Shown here piece by piece: positions 1 to 9,400 of a DNA stretch of 51,320 bases. Within the stretch, counting starts at the first letter, position 1, and the number at the start of each line of letters is the position of its first letter. A model generated the notes under the pieces. The model did not search any database, was not told where the DNA came from, and saw only the letters and a program-made list of their open reading frames with translations. Both the position numbers and the translations under genes were made by a program. The DNA is from Spirochaetaceae bacterium (GTDB lineage Bacteria > Spirochaetota > Spirochaetia > DSM-27196 > SLAA01), in contig PWQX01000148.1 in NCBI GenBank assembly GCA_003556605.1, positions 1 to 51,320 of the forward strand. The letters run 5' to 3'.

Positions 1-2
1 CT

Positions 3-2843
3 GCGTTGTTCACCCTCGCCGGCGACCGCATCGGTCAAGGTGATCTTGATGTGACCGAGCTCGCCGAGCAGGCCGAGCGGGCGGCGGGCCAACTCACACC
101 CGTGATTGAGATGCTCGCTGCTATCGATTTGCGCGGCGGTAGCCGCAGCAAAATCACGGTGGTGGCCGCCAAGGAGCAGGCGCGACAGGCCCGTGCCGAG
201 CACCTCCCGCGGTTTCAAAGCATACGGTTCAGCCTGCGCTCGCTTGAAGATCAGCACCGTCTGTTCGGCTTGCTCGAGCGCTTTCAGCAGCAGGTGCTGC
301 GCGCCCGCCGGCTCGCCGGTGTTCTCACGTACCACGACGTTGTGGTGATGGCGATTGAGCTCCTGCGGCAAGAGCCGGAGCTTCGCAGCTACTACAAACA
401 GCAGTTTGATCGGATCATGATCGACGAGTTTCAAGACAACAATCGCCTGCAGAAAGAGCTGCTGTACCTACTCGCCGAACGGCCTGAGCTCTGCAGTGCG
501 GAGATTCCCGCTCCCGAGCAGCTAATACCTGACAAACTGTTCTTCGTGGGCGATGCCAAACAGTCAATCTACCGGTTCCGCGGAGCCGACGTCGGCGTCT
601 TTCGGGGACTGGCGGCCGAATTGGCAGCCAACGGAGGAGCCGCGCTCGCGCTTGAAGCAAACTACCGCACCCATCCCAATCTCGTGCGTTTTTTCAACGC
701 CGTATTTACGGGTGTGTTTCCGGAACCCGGCGCTGATTACGAGGCCGAGTTCGTCGGGATCGAGCCGCAGCACGCGTTCGAGCATCGCGAGCCCAAAAGC
801 GCGCAGCCGTCGGTTACCGTAGCGTGGTTCGACAGCAGCGCGAACGTGGAGAACGGTGCGCACGAGACGGCGGAGGTTGCCGAGGCTGCCGCGCAGGAGG
901 CCTACTACGTGGCGCGCTACATCTCCGCGGCGGTCGAAGACGGCCGGCTTGCAATTAGCACCCGTGACGGGGTGAGGGCGGCGCGCTACGATGACTTCGC
1001 GATTGTGTTGCGTTCCACCGGAAACCAGATGCAGTTCGAGCGTATGCTGCGTCTGTGCAACGTGCCTTACACCGCATCAGGAATGCGCAGCCTGTTCCTC
1101 GACGCTCCGGCGCACGACATCTACAGTGTACTACAGCTGTGTGTCCATCCCGGCGACCGGGTCTCCTACGCCGCGACCCTGCGATCGCCGTTCGTCGGAC
1201 TATCGGACCACGGAATGCTGGAGGTGCTGCTCGCTGAGCAGCTCCCGTTTGCCGCCTACCGTTTCAGCCGCGCAGCCGATCAGGAACGTTACGACGCGGC
1301 GCGTGAGCGCTTTGCCGCACTGCGGGCGCACGCCGACCGAGTGCCGGTTGCAGAGATGGTTCAGACGCTGTGGTTCGAGCACGGATATCGCTACAGTCTC
1401 CTGAAGAGCGGGGCGTATCATAGCTATCTGGAGTATTACCGCTACCTTTTCGAGCTTGCGGCGGTCCCGCCGGGGCAGACGCTGGCGCAGTTTCTTGACC
1501 GTGTTCGCGAAAACCTCGGCGAGTTCAAGCGTTTGGGTGAGCTCGATATTTTACCGGAAGATCAGAGCGGCGTCCGGATCATGACAATCCACGCCGCGAA
1601 GGGGCTCGAGTTTCCGGTGGTGGTGCTCGCCGATGCCGGCAACGCGGGGCGCGGTGATCAGGGCGGCGGGGTGCCGTACTACGCCTCAAGCAGCTACGGC
1701 ATCTGCCTGAACTTGAAACCGGAGGCGGATAACGATCGCGTGGCGAATTACTTCTACCTCGAAGGCAGGGAGGAAGAGCAGCGCAAGGCCGAGGCCGAAG
1801 CGCGCCGCCTGCTGTACGTGGCGCTCACACGGGCCGAGTCACACGTGGTGGTGAGCGGCGTACTGCATAAGCGCAACCGTAAGTCCAACAGCTCTCACCT
1901 TGCGATGCTTATGGACGCGCTCGGCGCGCACCCGGAAAACCCGGGGGCGTTTGAGCCGGCGGTTCGGTTTGAGATGCACTCGATTAAAGCGGTCGGCGAA
2001 CGCGAGCTGCGCGGAGATGGCCGCGCGGCTACGGTGCCGATTGCTGCGCTTGCGAGCGAGCCCGAAGTGGTGGAGCGCCCGAGCGAGCGCTACGAGTACG
2101 CCGCGACCGAGCTTAGCCGTCGTTACGCGGCACTGCGCTCGGCCGCGGTGAGTAAGTCCGGGACGCCGGGAAGGCCCGCAACCTCTGATACTCCCGGTAC
2201 GCAGAATATCCCGGGACCGCCGGATACGGCGCTGCAGCGCGAGTTGGTTGTCGAGGACACTGCGCTTGCCGCCGATCCGGTGTTGACGAACGAGCTGCGG
2301 CGTACCGCCTTCGGGACGCTGGTGCACCGCGTGATCGATTGGCGCCTTGATCTTCTCAGGCGCGGGCTTCAGCACCCCGATGACCCCGGCGCGTACCGCG
2401 AGCTTGCCGCAACCGAGCTTATCGACGAACTGGAAGATCACGAGCTGGGGCTTGTGCTCGCCGATGCGGTGCAGCTTGCCTTGACGTTTGAGGAGTCGGA
2501 GCTCGGACGTCTCTGTATAGGTGCGCACACTATCGAGAGCGAGGTAGCGTTTACCATGCCGCTTGCGGTGACCGGTCACCCGGTCTGGGTGCACGGGCAA
2601 ATCGACCTGCTCGTGCGGGCCCGCGGGGTGCGCGAATGTATGGTGATCGACCTCAAGACCGACCTTGAGCTCCGTGCCGAAGACTACCTGCTGCAGCTTG
2701 CGATATATCGTGACGCCGCCGCTTCGATCACCGGTATGCCGGTGCGGTGCTACTTGTTCTGGCTGCGTGCCGGACGCAAGCTCGAGGTGCGGCAGGCACC
2801 GGAGCCGGCACAAGCCGCGGCTGAGCTGCTTGGGCGCGCGTAG
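3..2843 (+). CDS. addA: AddA/RecB-like ATP-dependent helicase-nuclease subunit, 5' end cut by the window
   Basis: The reading frame is already open at the left edge, so this is the C-terminal ~945 residues of a UvrD-family (SF1A) helicase. The Walker A segment must lie upstream. Visible helicase motifs: DEFQD (about residue 140 of this fragment), VGDAKQSIYRFRGAD (about 180), EANYRTHPNL, MTIHAAKGLEFPVVVLAD (about 525) and LLYVALTRAESH (about 605). The C-terminus carries a RecB-type PD-(D/E)XK nuclease: GTLVHRVIDW, then QIDLLV, VIDLKTD and YLLQLAIYRDAA. A nuclease fused to a UvrD helicase is the layout of AddA or RecB, the double-strand-break resection and Chi-regulated recombination enzymes. 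An AddB or RecC partner would be expected to the left, outside the window. The first in-frame TTG near the edge is unlikely to be the true start. Family call is firm; AddA versus RecB is less certain. Confidence 0.88.
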   Translation, partial: ALFTLAGDRIGQGDLDVTELAEQAERAAGQLTPVIEMLAAIDLRGGSRSKITVVAAKEQARQARAEHLPRFQSIRFSLRSLEDQHRLFGLLERFQQQVLRARRLAGVLTYHDVVVMAIELLRQEPELRSYYKQQFDRIMIDEFQDNNRLQKELLYLLAERPELCSAEIPAPEQLIPDKLFFVGDAKQSIYRFRGADVGVFRGLAAELAANGGAALALEANYRTHPNLVRFFNAVFTGVFPEPGADYEAEFVGIEPQHAFEHREPKSAQPSVTVAWFDSSANVENGAHETAEVAEAAAQEAYYVARYISAAVEDGRLAISTRDGVRAARYDDFAIVLRSTGNQMQFERMLRLCNVPYTASGMRSLFLDAPAHDIYSVLQLCVHPGDRVSYAATLRSPFVGLSDHGMLEVLLAEQLPFAAYRFSRAADQERYDAARERFAALRAHADRVPVAEMVQTLWFEHGYRYSLLKSGAYHSYLEYYRYLFELAAVPPGQTLAQFLDRVRENLGEFKRLGELDILPEDQSGVRIMTIHAAKGLEFPVVVLADAGNAGRGDQGGGVPYYASSSYGICLNLKPEADNDRVANYFYLEGREEEQRKAEAEARRLLYVALTRAESHVVVSGVLHKRNRKSNSSHLAMLMDALGAHPENPGAFEPAVRFEMHSIKAVGERELRGDGRAATVPIAALASEPEVVERPSERYEYAATELSRRYAALRSAAVSKSGTPGRPATSDTPGTQNIPGPPDTALQRELVVEDTALAADPVLTNELRRTAFGTLVHRVIDWRLDLLRRGLQHPDDPGAYRELAATELIDELEDHELGLVLADAVQLALTFEESELGRLCIGAHTIESEVAFTMPLAVTGHPVWVHGQIDLLVRARGVRECMVIDLKTDLELRAEDYLLQLAIYRDAAASITGMPVRCYLFWLRAGRKLEVRQAPEPAQAAAELLGRA

Positions 2844-2863
2844 GCGGCTCGCGGAGGCGTGAA

Positions 2864-2887
2864 AAAGCCCGCCGGGCGGCGGGCTTT
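2864..2887 (-). terminator. Bidirectional intrinsic terminator between addA and dps
   Basis: A perfect 10-bp stem (AAAGCCCGCC paired with GGCGGGCTTT) with a 4-nt loop lies between the convergent helicase and dps genes. Five A residues at 2862-2866 become a U-tract on the minus-strand transcript, so it should work best for dps. The stem itself ends in UUU in the plus direction. Confidence 0.8.
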
Positions 2888-2932
2888 AGGCCGGTTTCGG
2901 CTGTACGCGGCCGGTAATGACGGACGCAGTGC

Positions 2933-3403
2933 TCAGCCGAGATGCGCACTGAGCATCCAAACGGTCTTTTCGTGCGCGCGCAGCTCTGCGATCGCGAGGT
3001 CTGCGCTTCCTTCGTCGTTACTCTCGCCGGCCACCTCGATGATTCCGCGAAGAGTCTTTATCAGGTACTGGTGATCGGCCAGGAGGTCGCCGACCATGTC
3101 TTGATCGCCGATCTTGCGGCTTTCTACTTCCTTGATCTTCGCGTGCGCCTGATAATCCCCGAGCTTCGTGAGCGGGCGATGGCCGATCATGAGAATGCGC
3201 TCGGCGATTTCATCAATGCTTTCCGCGACGGCTTCATAGATTTCCTGGAGCTTCTCATGCAGCGGAAAGAACATCGGTCCCTCGATGTTCCAATGATACG
3301 CGTGCAGTTTAGCGTACAGGATGTGCAGATCAGCCAAGTACTGATTCAGGCCCTCAGCGGTCTTGGCGGTGCCGTTTTTGTCGAGTCCAATGTCAGATAC
3401 CAT
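2933..3403 (-). CDS. dps: Dps-family ferritin-like DNA-protection protein
   Basis: The 156-residue product has the Dps four-helix-bundle pattern. Dps dodecamers oxidise Fe(II) with peroxide, store the ferric core and shield DNA. The ferroxidase signature is visible: LHAYHWNIEG, then FPLHEKLQEIYE and ESIDEIAERI, supplying the His, His, Asp and Glu ligands shared between two subunits. The C-terminus (ELRAHEKTVWMLSAHLG) is also typical. The ATG at 3403 was chosen because AAAGGAG precedes it by about 6 nt, and because longer in-frame extensions read into the perR coding region. It lies directly downstream of perR on the same strand and has its own promoter overlapping the perR stop codon, so peroxide-responsive expression is likely. 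Call is firm. Confidence 0.93.
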   Translation of the reverse strand: MVSDIGLDKNGTAKTAEGLNQYLADLHILYAKLHAYHWNIEGPMFFPLHEKLQEIYEAVAESIDEIAERILMIGHRPLTKLGDYQAHAKIKEVESRKIGDQDMVGDLLADHQYLIKTLRGIIEVAGESNDEGSADLAIAELRAHEKTVWMLSAHLG

Positions 3404-3475
3404 GGGTTTCTCCTTTGTGGTGGTCTGTAATACACTTGTATCCTGCGTCCCGTAAAAATCGGAACGATTACTAAC

Positions 3476-3504
3476 AATGTACTGAGCCCTGTTCGAAACG
3501 TCAA
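3476..3504 (-). promoter_or_regulatory. Sigma-70-type promoter of dps
   Basis: Read on the minus strand: TTGACG (3504-3499), a 17-bp spacer, then TACATT (3481-3476). The -35 box overlaps the perR stop codon, so dps can be transcribed apart from perR. An imperfect AT-rich dyad (TAGTAAT-C-GTTCCGA) lies just downstream, but it matches a Per box poorly. A small inverted repeat, ATACA-CT-TGTAT, sits in the leader at 3430-3441. Confidence 0.6.
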
Positions 3505-3914
3505 TAACCGGCTTTGCCTCTTGCGCAATTTGCGCACAATCCGAAGAACTCCAGGCGCGCGCGCGTTGCATGGTGCGGCTCGGTCTCGTTGAGCTTGCGC
3601 GTGAGATGGTCAATTGCCTCGAGCGGGAGCTGCAGATCAACAATCGCGCCGCAGCGCTCGCACACCAGATGGCAGTGCGGGTTTCCGACCGCCTCGTAGC
3701 GGTCGAACGTGCTGCCGCCCTCGATCCTCTCGATCAGCCCTTGCTCAACAAGGATGTGCAGATTGCGGTAGACGTTTCCCAAGCTCAAACGCGGAAACTC
3801 GTCCTTGAGGCGATCGTAGATCCAAGCTGCGGTCGGGTGCTCTGCGGTAGAATGCAGCAGCTCGAGGATTCGCTGACGCTGCCTGCTTGTCCGCAGCTTG
3901 TTGCTTGCCGCCAT
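3501..3914 (-). CDS. perR: PerR-type peroxide-sensing Fur-family repressor
   Basis: A 137-residue Fur-family metalloregulator: winged-helix DNA-binding domain (residues ~5-80, with LSLGNVYRNLHIL as recognition region) followed by a dimerisation/metal domain. PerR senses H2O2 through oxidation of metal-bound histidines. The regulatory-site ligands of Bacillus PerR can be aligned: His in EHPTA (H37), Asp in STFDRYE, two His in PHCH, and Asp in CGAIVD. The structural zinc site is CERC plus CANC. This pattern fits PerR better than Fur or Zur. Its immediate neighbour is dps, a classic PerR target. A good promoter, a Per-box-like operator and a GA dinucleotide tract precede the gene. Annotation as PerR rather than another Fur paralogue is inferred from ligands and context. 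Confidence 0.85.
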   Translation of the reverse strand: MAASNKLRTSRQRQRILELLHSTAEHPTAAWIYDRLKDEFPRLSLGNVYRNLHILVEQGLIERIEGGSTFDRYEAVGNPHCHLVCERCGAIVDLQLPLEAIDHLTRKLNETEPHHATRARLEFFGLCANCARGKAGY

Positions 3915-3921
3915 GACTCAA

Positions 3922-3943
3922 CTCTCTCTCTCTCTCTCTCTCT
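3922..3943 (-). repeat. Dinucleotide microsatellite (GA)11 in the perR leader
   Basis: Eleven uninterrupted CT units on the plus strand, read as AG/GA units in the perR mRNA. They end 7 nt before the ATG at 3914. The purine tract occupies the Shine-Dalgarno position and offers many overlapping GAGAG matches to the anti-SD. Adjacent on the upstream side is a short AAT triplet run (3944-3957). Tracts this long are uncommon in bacterial leaders and are prone to slippage. Confidence 0.95.
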
Positions 3944-3949
3944 TAATAA

Positions 3950-3964
3950 TAATAATGATTCTGA
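3950..3964 (-). promoter_or_regulatory. Per-box-like operator upstream of perR
   Basis: On the minus strand the 15-mer TCAGAATCATTATTA matches the Bacillus Per-box consensus TTATAATNATTATAA at 11 of 14 informative positions, with a 7-1-7 inverted arrangement. It lies about 10-25 nt downstream of the predicted perR transcription start, a position suited to repression. This suggests autoregulation; it is a visual match only. Confidence 0.5.
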
Positions 3965-3979
3965 TATTCTCGTACGCTT

Positions 3980-4008
3980 AAAATAGTGCTCGCACGCGCG
4001 CGAGTCAA
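3980..4008 (-). promoter_or_regulatory. Sigma-70-type promoter of perR
   Basis: Read on the minus strand: TTGACT (4008-4003), 17-bp spacer, TATTTT (3985-3980). Each box has five of six consensus bases. The predicted start is near 3973, giving a leader of about 59 nt that contains the Per-box-like site and the GA repeat. Confidence 0.65.
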
Positions 4009-4066
4009 TCCCGCCGGCACCCCCAATCACCGTCGCGGCCCGTACAGCGTGCCTGCGGTGATGACA

Positions 4067-4096
4067 TTGCCGAAAGCGAAGACTGCATGGTACCGT
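4067..4096 (+). promoter_or_regulatory. Candidate promoter of the MoxR operon
   Basis: TTGCCG (4067-4072), 18-bp spacer, TACCGT (4091-4096) preceded by TGG, an extended -10. Transcription from here would begin at about the ATG at 4102, giving a leaderless message and excluding the upstream ATG at 4087. The same extended TACCGT hexamer appears before fabD. Confidence 0.4.
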
Positions 4097-5106
4097 GCAG
4101 TATGCGCGCGCGGGCTGAACCACAGTATCCGGCCGACTCAAAGTTAGAAAGCGCGCCGGATGCCGTTGCCGCCGGGGAGGTCGGCGAACGGATTCTTAGC
4201 GGGCTTGAACGCGTCTTGTTCGGGAAACGGCCCTTTCTTACTCGGCTGCTCGCGTGTTTGTTCGCCGGCGGGCACGTTTTGATCGAGGACCTTCCCGGCC
4301 TGGGCAAGACCGGCGTCGCCAAGGGCTTGGCCGGTTTGCTGTCGTCGCAGGCGCAGCCGGTGGTATTCCGGCGGGTACAGTTCACTCCCGATCTCCTGCC
4401 CTACGACATTACCGGCGTAGACGTGTTCGATCCGGATCGGCGCGAGTTCGTGTTCTCACCCGGCCCGGTTTTTGCCAACATCCTCCTCGCCGACGAGCTC
4501 AACCGTGCGACCCCAAAGGTACAGTCGGCGCTGCTGGAGGTGATGGCTGAGCATCAGGTAACCGTGGGCGGGGTCACCCATCGCCTGCAGGAGCCGTTTT
4601 TCGTTATTGGAACGCAGAACCCGGTGGAGTTCACCGGCACCTATCCCCTGCCGCTCGCCCAGATAGACCGCTTTCTGATGCGCTTAAAGATCGGGTATCC
4701 AAGCGATGAGGTGGAGCTCGAGATCCTGAAAAAAGACCCTGAACACACCGCGCTCCCAAGTGTCACTCCGGTCGCCGAGCGCGCGCACTTGCTCAGCGCT
4801 CGCGAGGCGGTGCGTGCGGTCTATGTTGAGGAAACGTTGCTGCGAGCCGCGGTGTCGATCTCTAAGGCCTCGCGCGCGCGTCCCGGAGTAAGCTTCGGGA
4901 TCTCACCGCGTGGGAGCTTGATGCTGGTGGCCGCCGCGCGTGCCTACGCACTCCTCCACGGGCGTATTTACGTTATCGATCAAGATCTCATTGATCTCGC
5001 ACCTGATGTGCTTGCGCACCGCTTGGTGATCGAGGATGGGGCAGTTGACGCTCGTACGCTCACGCAGGAGCTTGCTTATGAAGCCGTCGCTGCGATCCAT
5101 CGTTGA
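4087..5106 (+). CDS. MoxR-family AAA+ ATPase
   Basis: A 339-residue AAA_3/MoxR ATPase. Visible motifs: Walker A in DLPGLGKTGVAKG (about residues 67-79), FTPDLLPYDITG, Walker B in ILLADELNRA, sensor region FVIGTQNPVE, and PLAQIDRFLM. A C-terminal lid (AAA_lid_2 type) follows. MoxR ATPases act as chaperone-like factors with VWA- or DUF58-domain partners and are commonly encoded next to them, as here. The next gene starts 29 bp before this stop, indicating translational coupling. The start is uncertain: ATG at 4087 is given, but ATG at 4102 fits better if the candidate promoter at 4067-4096 is real. Neither has a clear Shine-Dalgarno sequence. Substrate of the system is unknown. Confidence 0.9.
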   Translation: MVPCSMRARAEPQYPADSKLESAPDAVAAGEVGERILSGLERVLFGKRPFLTRLLACLFAGGHVLIEDLPGLGKTGVAKGLAGLLSSQAQPVVFRRVQFTPDLLPYDITGVDVFDPDRREFVFSPGPVFANILLADELNRATPKVQSALLEVMAEHQVTVGGVTHRLQEPFFVIGTQNPVEFTGTYPLPLAQIDRFLMRLKIGYPSDEVELEILKKDPEHTALPSVTPVAERAHLLSAREAVRAVYVEETLLRAAVSISKASRARPGVSFGISPRGSLMLVAAARAYALLHGRIYVIDQDLIDLAPDVLAHRLVIEDGAVDARTLTQELAYEAVAAIHR

Positions 5107-6451
5107 GGCGCTTGGCAATCCGGGCGGGTTGCACTTTCGCGGATGGTGTTTCTTTTTTCTCTCGGTGCTGCTGCTGCGCTTGGGGTTGGTGCGAGAGGAG
5201 CTGTTTGCCGCCTTGTGGGGTGGCGCATTCCTCGCTGTAACGGTCTACGTTTGGCTCTCGGTACAGATCGCGGCCGTAATGCTCACTCCGGGGTGTTCGG
5301 CCCCCGTTAGTTCACGCGCGCGCTCGGGGTGCAACCGGCGAGTGCGCGTTGCGCTCGCGCTGTCGGAAGCCGGTATGGTGCCGGGCGCGTCTCGCGACGG
5401 CGAGGTTCACATTACACTGCCGCGGCTTCTGCCTCCTGCGGTGCGGACAGAGTATCTCCTGCGGCTCACCTGGCACGGTGTGACGATGCAGGACGTGGTG
5501 CGTTTACGCGCCGGGGAACAGCGGGTGCAGGTACGGCTGTACGCGCCGTGTCGCGGACAGTTCGAGGGGCCCGAAGGGTATCTGGTGATCTCGGACCTGC
5601 TGGGGTTGGCGGCGCGCAAGGTAACTGTGCCCGGAGAGCGTGAGATTCGCGTCTATCCGGAGCTCAGGGAGCTCAAGCAGGCACATCGCAGCTTGGATTA
5701 CGGTGGTGAGCATTCCGCCCGCAAGCTGGAGCGCCGCCGCAGCGACGAGCTGATTGAGTCGCGCCCGTATGTTCCGGGCGATGATCCACGCCGCCTGAAC
5801 TGGAAGCTGTACGCCCACCTTGGTGAGTTGCTGGTCCGTTTGGGTGAGCATGCGCCGCCGCCGTCTGCCGCGCTCGGTATGGTCTTAGACACAGCGCGTG
5901 GTCCGGATTGGGAGCAGCGGTCCGGGCATCGCTACCTCGACCGCCTGATCGCGGTATACTGCGCTGCGGCGCTTAGGCTGCTGGAGGCGGGACGCGCGCT
6001 TACGCTATGGTGGCCGGGGCTGCCGGCGGCGGTAACGCTCACCGCGCAGCAGCCCGAGCGGCTGCTGTGGCACGCGGCCGCCTTGTGGTGGGACGAACGC
6101 CCGGCGGACTCAGCGCCGGAGCTGCTGGCCGGTTTCAATGCCCAGCGCGCCTTGGTGTTCGCGCCGGTCGGCTCGCCGCGGGCGGGCGCGCTCATCCGCG
6201 AGTTGCAGGCTCGGGGGACCGCGTTGGAGCTCTTGATCTGCGAGTATCCCAGAGATGACACCGGCGAGCCGGATAAGGTGCGCAGCCTCGCTTCGCGGCT
6301 GCTGTTGCGTGAAGGCGCTCGCTTGGAGGAGCACGCCGCGCGCATGCCGCGGCAGCCTGTGCAGCCGGCGGAGTTTTCGCGCCGGTTGCACAGTGATATA
6401 CTGAGGTATAGCCGAGATGAGTGGAGCCTCGACAGAGTCGCTAGCGTATAG
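5078..6451 (+). CDS. DUF58-domain membrane protein
   Basis: 457 residues. Two hydrophobic segments near the N-terminus (about residues 22-37 and 44-66) are followed by an Ig-like/beta-rich stretch and the diagnostic DUF58 block around residues 223-256 (ELIESRPYVPGDDPRRLNWK). After this comes a von Willebrand A-like region. DUF58 proteins are the usual partners of MoxR ATPases; their biochemical role is poorly defined. The ATG at 5078 is chosen because AGGAG lies 7 nt upstream, inside the end of the MoxR gene. The product overlaps the following transglutaminase gene by 35 bp, so the three genes form one coupled operon. Confidence 0.87.
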   Translation: MKPSLRSIVEALGNPGGLHFRGWCFFFLSVLLLRLGLVREELFAALWGGAFLAVTVYVWLSVQIAAVMLTPGCSAPVSSRARSGCNRRVRVALALSEAGMVPGASRDGEVHITLPRLLPPAVRTEYLLRLTWHGVTMQDVVRLRAGEQRVQVRLYAPCRGQFEGPEGYLVISDLLGLAARKVTVPGEREIRVYPELRELKQAHRSLDYGGEHSARKLERRRSDELIESRPYVPGDDPRRLNWKLYAHLGELLVRLGEHAPPPSAALGMVLDTARGPDWEQRSGHRYLDRLIAVYCAAALRLLEAGRALTLWWPGLPAAVTLTAQQPERLLWHAAALWWDERPADSAPELLAGFNAQRALVFAPVGSPRAGALIRELQARGTALELLICEYPRDDTGEPDKVRSLASRLLLREGARLEEHAARMPRQPVQPAEFSRRLHSDILRYSRDEWSLDRVASV

Positions 6452-9400
6452 CCGCGTGACTCGTGCGGCGAAGGGCGTGGCGAAATGCCTGAGCGCAGCC
6501 GCGCTGCCGGTGCTGCGAACCGGCGCGGCGGGGTTTGTGGTGCTGCACTACCGGCTTCAACTGGGAAGCGCTGCGGATCTGCCGGCGCTGCTCGCTGTTG
6601 GGCTTGCCGCCTTGACGACCGGCAGGCTGCTTGCCGGCTCGCGCCTGCGTGCGTGGGCCGCCGTAGCTGCGGTTGCCGCGTTGCCGTGGGTGCTGCGCGG
6701 AGTGCTGAGCACCGCGTTTGGCGCCTGGCTGTCCTGGCTCAGCGCCGGTGCGTTCGACCCGGTGGTCTTGCAGGGCCAGGGCGCCGTGGGGGCCGCGCTC
6801 CGTACCCTCCCCCTACAAGTCGATCTGGTGTTCTATCCCGGCTTGCCGCTGTTCTATCTGCTCGCGGGCATGAGCCTCTTGGTCTATCGACGACCGAGTG
6901 CTGTGACTGGAGAGGTGGGCGTCTACGCCGCGTTACTTGCGCTGCTGTTTTGGAATCAAGCCGGAGACGAGTTCAGCCTGTACGAACACCCCGGTATGCT
7001 GGCGGTAGCGGTCGCGGTGTTTGTGCTGCTGGAGCTGGGGTTGCTGTTTCTCACCCAGCGTGCCGAACCGGCCCGCCCGGCGAGGGTCCCGAAGCGGACT
7101 CGCGGCGCACCGCCGGCGGTCGACCGCTTTGCGTTGCACGACACCAATGCACTCCTGTGGGGTGTTCTGCCGGTGGTGTTCATCGCTTTGTTCGCAGTGC
7201 TCGGTCAGTACCGCGATCAGGCCTTGGCTCGGCGCGGCGGCTTGTTGCAGCCCACCTTGTTGAGCTTTGAGCTCTCCGACTACCTTGCGCTCGAGAGCGA
7301 GATCAGCATCAGCGCCGAGCTTTTGGCTTTATACCGTGCCGAGAACGCCGAGCTGTCTTCTGCCGGGCAGCATAAGCTGCTGCGACGCTTTGTGCTTTCG
7401 GGCTACAGCCCGCGACGAGGCTTCTACCGCGAGCACGAGCGCGAGCCCGATCCGGTTCCGGAGCGCGTCCAGCGGGACGCGGTTGCTTATCCGCAGCCCC
7501 CGGCCGAGTATAGCCGCGGTGCGACGGTGCGCCAAGACATCTATCTCATCAACCTTGATCCGCGCGCGTTGATCGGGTTGAACCAACCGGTACAGTCGCA
7601 GCCGCTGCCGCTCGGGCAGGGCGGGTCGTTCGCCGCCGCCTACCGGCTTGCGAGTATAGCGCCGGTCTCTGCGGAGCGCGTGCCGGCACAGACGCCCGAT
7701 GCGAGTGCCGAGACCGTCGGGCCCGAGCGCCACAGCTACTACACCGAGTACGGTGATGACTCCCGCGTACGGCGCTTGGCCGAGGAGGTGACCTGCGGCG
7801 CCGCGAGCAGCGCCGAACAGTTGCGCAGGATCGAAGCCCACCTGCAGAATGAGTTTTACTACTCGCGGCGCCCCGGTATCGCCGCCGACGGGAATCAGCT
7901 TCATCACTTCCTGTTTGAAAGCAAGCGGGGCTACTGTAGCTACTTTGCCCACGCGATGGCACTCATGGCTCGCAGCCTGGGCGTCCCCGCCCGTGTGGTG
8001 GTGGGCTTTTCCGTAGTGCCCGAGCTCGAGCTGATGGGCTTTCACCCGGTTCGAGCCGACATGGCGCACGCGTGGGTAGAGGCCTATCTACCGGGCCTTG
8101 GATGGATGCAATACGACCCAACCTCCGGCGAGGTCGTCCCCGGCGAGGAGTTAGACGACCCCGCGCCGCCGGAGCGCGTGCACCTGGCAGCACTTGTAGA
8201 GGAGATCTTTGCCAACGAGTCGGAAAACGGTCTGCCCGTGACGCCCGGCGCGGTTCGCGAGCTCGATCCGGTTTCCGGGCTGCGACGCCTCGATTGGATG
8301 GTGGTGCTTGTGACCGCGCTGCTCGGTATCTACCTCGTTGCGTTAGCGGTGCCTCGCGGCGCTCTTGCGGTTGCCGTGCGGCGGGCTGGTGACCCGCGCC
8401 GGGAGGCGCGCCTGCGCTTTCGCCGCGCACGCTCACGGCTGCAGCGCGCCGGCTTGGGCTGGAGTACAGGTGAGTCGGTCCGCGAGTACGCCGAGCGGGT
8501 GGACAAGTACGGGCACGCTTTGGGTCCGCTCGCCGAGCAGTACCTGGCAGCGTGCTTTGCGCCGCGGTTCGGCGGCGCGGATCGGCAAACCGTGCGCGCC
8601 GCTGAGGGCAGTTTCAATTCGGCATTTCGTTCGGCGGTGGGTCCGGCGCGCCGCGTGTGCGCGCTGCTGCGCCCGGATAGCGTCTCGCCGGCGCGGCGAG
8701 ATTCGCGCCGGGGCGGCCGCGAGCGCGGCCTGGACCGTAACGGCACGCGCGGGCGCCGCAGTCCGCGAGGGCTGATCGTGATCGGGGTGCTGGTGGCGCT
8801 GATCATGCTCGCGGCGCTGGTCGCCCGGCGTATCGCCGCAGAGGAGGACGCCGGCGGGCGCGGGGCGGCCGAGCTTGAGATGAGCGAGTACGCGGTAGAC
8901 GCCGAGCAGGCGATTCGGCAGCAGCACTACCGTCACGCGCGTGAGCTGTTGCTGGAAGGCATTCAACACTACCCCAACGCGGTGCGGCTGCGCCTAGTGC
9001 TCGGGGATCTGTATTTCGGTCGGGGACTGTATCGCCGCGCGCTGGAGTCTTATCGCGAGGCAGAGCGGATCAATCCCAACAGCTACGCCGCGTTGGAGAG
9101 CTTAGCCGCCACGCTTGGACGGCTCAATCGCGAGAACGAAGCGGCCGGGTATCTCGAACGGTTTCTAAAGCTGTATCCCGGTCGACCCGGCGCGATCAGC
9201 GATCTCGGATGGCTGTACTACAAGACGCGGCGGACCGATGAAGGGATCGCGCTTCTGACCGGGGCGCTGAATGAGCATCCCGAGAACCGTAGTCTGCATA
9301 TGACGCTGGGAACGCTTTACGCGGGGCAATACGAACACGGTGCGGCAGCCGAGTCGTATCGCGAAGCGATCACGATCGCCGAACGGGACGGTGACCGGCT

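Noticed and set aside
1839-2813. 324-codon open frame on the minus strand opposite the AddA gene
   Set aside because: Shadow of the helicase-nuclease coding frame; no recognisable motif and no promoter or ribosome site.
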